DNA of 64,000 nt from Margaritifera margaritifera (taxonomy: Eukaryota > Mollusca > Bivalvia > Unionida > Margaritiferidae): positions 9,407,501 to 9,471,500 of the forward strand of contig JAQPZY010001685.1 in the NCBI GenBank assembly GCA_029931535.1, in the 5' to 3' direction. This document shows, piece after piece, positions 62,506 to 64,000 of the stretch. Under the pieces are notes generated by a model, which saw only the letters and a program-made list of their open reading frames with translations, made no database searches and had not been told where the DNA came from. How positions within the stretch are numbered: the first letter of the stretch is position 1; each line of letters starts with the position of its first letter. The translations under genes and the position numbers were made by a program.

Positions 62506-64000
62506 GCCTTGAAAGATATCCTTTTTGGCAAAGTCATAAAAATGTATACCAAGAAAAGAGTTTAAAGTATTAAAACAACAAACAAAAGCAAAAAAACAAA
62601 AAAATAATATCCAAATAGTAAAATAAGTGTTTGCGATGAAATTAGTAAAGTGTGCATTGGTAAAAATATATCGTAGATGAACCACTTGAAGTGCAGAAAT
62701 AGAAAAAAGCGTGTTGACATGTTAATCTCATTTCACTATAGTATTCCTAAAGTCCTACTATTATAATAATGTTGTATTTGTTTTATTTTAACTTTTAATG
62801 GTGTCGTGTCCCTATCCGGGATGTAAATACATTATTTAAAAAATATACAAGTTGTCAAAAGGCGGCATATATTTACAAATAGCGTTTATTAATGCTGATG
62901 AATTTACTCTCATTGTGTCCCAAAAAGAGCAAAGATATTGTTCATATTGTTCAAATATAATATCGTTGCTCTGAGTAGATAAATGGAAATATAGTATATT
63001 GGCGTTGCACCAAGTGACAATATGAACTATTTCACTTAACGAGTGATATATTTCTTTATATTTTTGCGTCTCTAGGTCTTAAAATAATGTAACAGAAAGA
63101 AAGTGAAACCAACAATATAAGTAAAATCAACAAGCAATTTATTTGTAGACAATTAAAATGAAAATTCAAAAAGACACTTACAATAATGTGAATTAAAATC
63201 CAATAATCCTAAGTGTCCTACTCACAAGTCCTAAATATAGAATGTTCCGAATGAATTCAGTATCGTTGAACGTGCTGATATACCAATAGTCTTTAATGTG
63301 ATGATGTTCCAGTAGCCTTTAATGTGATGATGTGCCAAAATGAAGTACTCCAGAATATTTTTGAATAAGTTCACATAAATCCCCAAATCATCAATTCAAA
63401 ATCCCAAGAGAGAATGTGCACTCTAAGTAAATCCACTGAATCTTTTGAAGCAAATAATTCCTCTCTCTGAATTTGGAATGATTTTTTGCAACTGTAGCAT
63501 CTGATTACTAAAATAAATTCCTTAATAGACTGATCTTAATGACATGAAGTTTAGCATAGGAATGCAATCTTGTTTACCAAATATGTATAAATATAAGACA
63601 AGTCACATAACAGCATATTCTAGAATTTGGGTAACTCTAAATGGCATTTTACTGGTGTACCTGATTTTTCTCATATCAAGAGTGGAAAATTCCAATCTTA
63701 ATACTAAATACTAAATAAACAAGTGTAACCTTGAACTCAACTGCAGTAAACATGTTGTTTACAACTTTATGACCACTAAAGTACAACTTACCTCAGGGAC
63801 ACATATTATAAATTCAATATACATAACAATATCTACTCCGAATAACGTAGATTCGTTATCCATTATATATTTTTCTAGGCCAAATGCACTATACAATACT
63901 GCAGACGGCAGCAATATCCCACCAGAATCAAAATATCGAACATATTAAAAATGGCATGGCTCTCTCATCAAGTTATCTGTATATAGATGCAAATGTGCAT
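62506..64000. other. Intergenic to window end, no gene supported
   Basis: AT-rich. A 26-bp phrase (agYctttaatgtgatgatgt) occurs twice at 63288-63338. Nothing else recognised. Confidence 0.5.

Overview
This is a eukaryotic (animal) genomic window. It holds introns of 0.5 to 13 kb with GT-AG boundaries, one 20-exon gene, tRNA-derived SINEs, a LINE fossil, a decayed protein-primed DNA polymerase gene and very many dinucleotide and tetranucleotide microsatellites on an AT-rich background. I see no bacterial operons, CRISPR array or rRNA. The repeat load and the Polinton-like fossil fit a marine invertebrate, most likely a lophotrochozoan such as a mollusc. That placement is inference; nothing here is diagnostic for species.

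The main content is one complete plus-strand gene, start codon 7882 to stop 59064. I assembled it exon by exon. The twenty exons have compatible phases at all 19 junctions and add up to 2,805 nt (934 codons plus stop). The protein is a membrane-anchored, furin/kexin-type proprotein convertase: signal peptide, inhibitory prodomain with an R-H-V-R activation site, subtilisin-like catalytic domain (Asp163, His200, oxyanion Asn301, Ser372), P domain, six EGF-like domains (five calcium-binding), one transmembrane helix and a 70-residue cytoplasmic tail. EGF repeats in the place where known membrane convertases carry a Cys-rich region are the most interesting feature.

Layout. 1-7700: intergenic DNA with a decayed PolB fragment (about 1690-2115), further broken coding-like sequence, direct repeats and microsatellites. 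7700-8061: possible TATA element, a short overlapping uORF and exon 1. 8062-20991: first intron, with a second copy of part of the 5' repeat block (14600-16215) and an isolated beta/gamma-crystallin-like ORF (18238-18600). 20992-23707: exons 2-5 (prodomain and catalytic Asp). 23708-32676: a 9-kb intron with a decayed LINE on the minus strand. 32677-37969: exons 6-10 (catalytic His, Asn, Ser), including an apparent GC-AG intron. 40208-44725: exons 11-13 (end of catalytic domain, P domain). 47268-55441: exons 14-19, one EGF domain each, in the order EGF1-A-B-A-B-B, with duplicated introns and SINEs. 58757-59064: last exon. 59065-64000: 3' UTR with AATAAA at 59459, then two minisatellite arrays and no further gene that I can support.

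All introns from exon 12 onward are phase 1 and every EGF exon is symmetric (1-1), so whole EGF exons can be duplicated or lost without breaking the frame. The sequence shows this has happened: the A-B unit and its flanking introns, SINE included, are duplicated, and a third copy of the intron block at 55449-57505 has lost its A exon.
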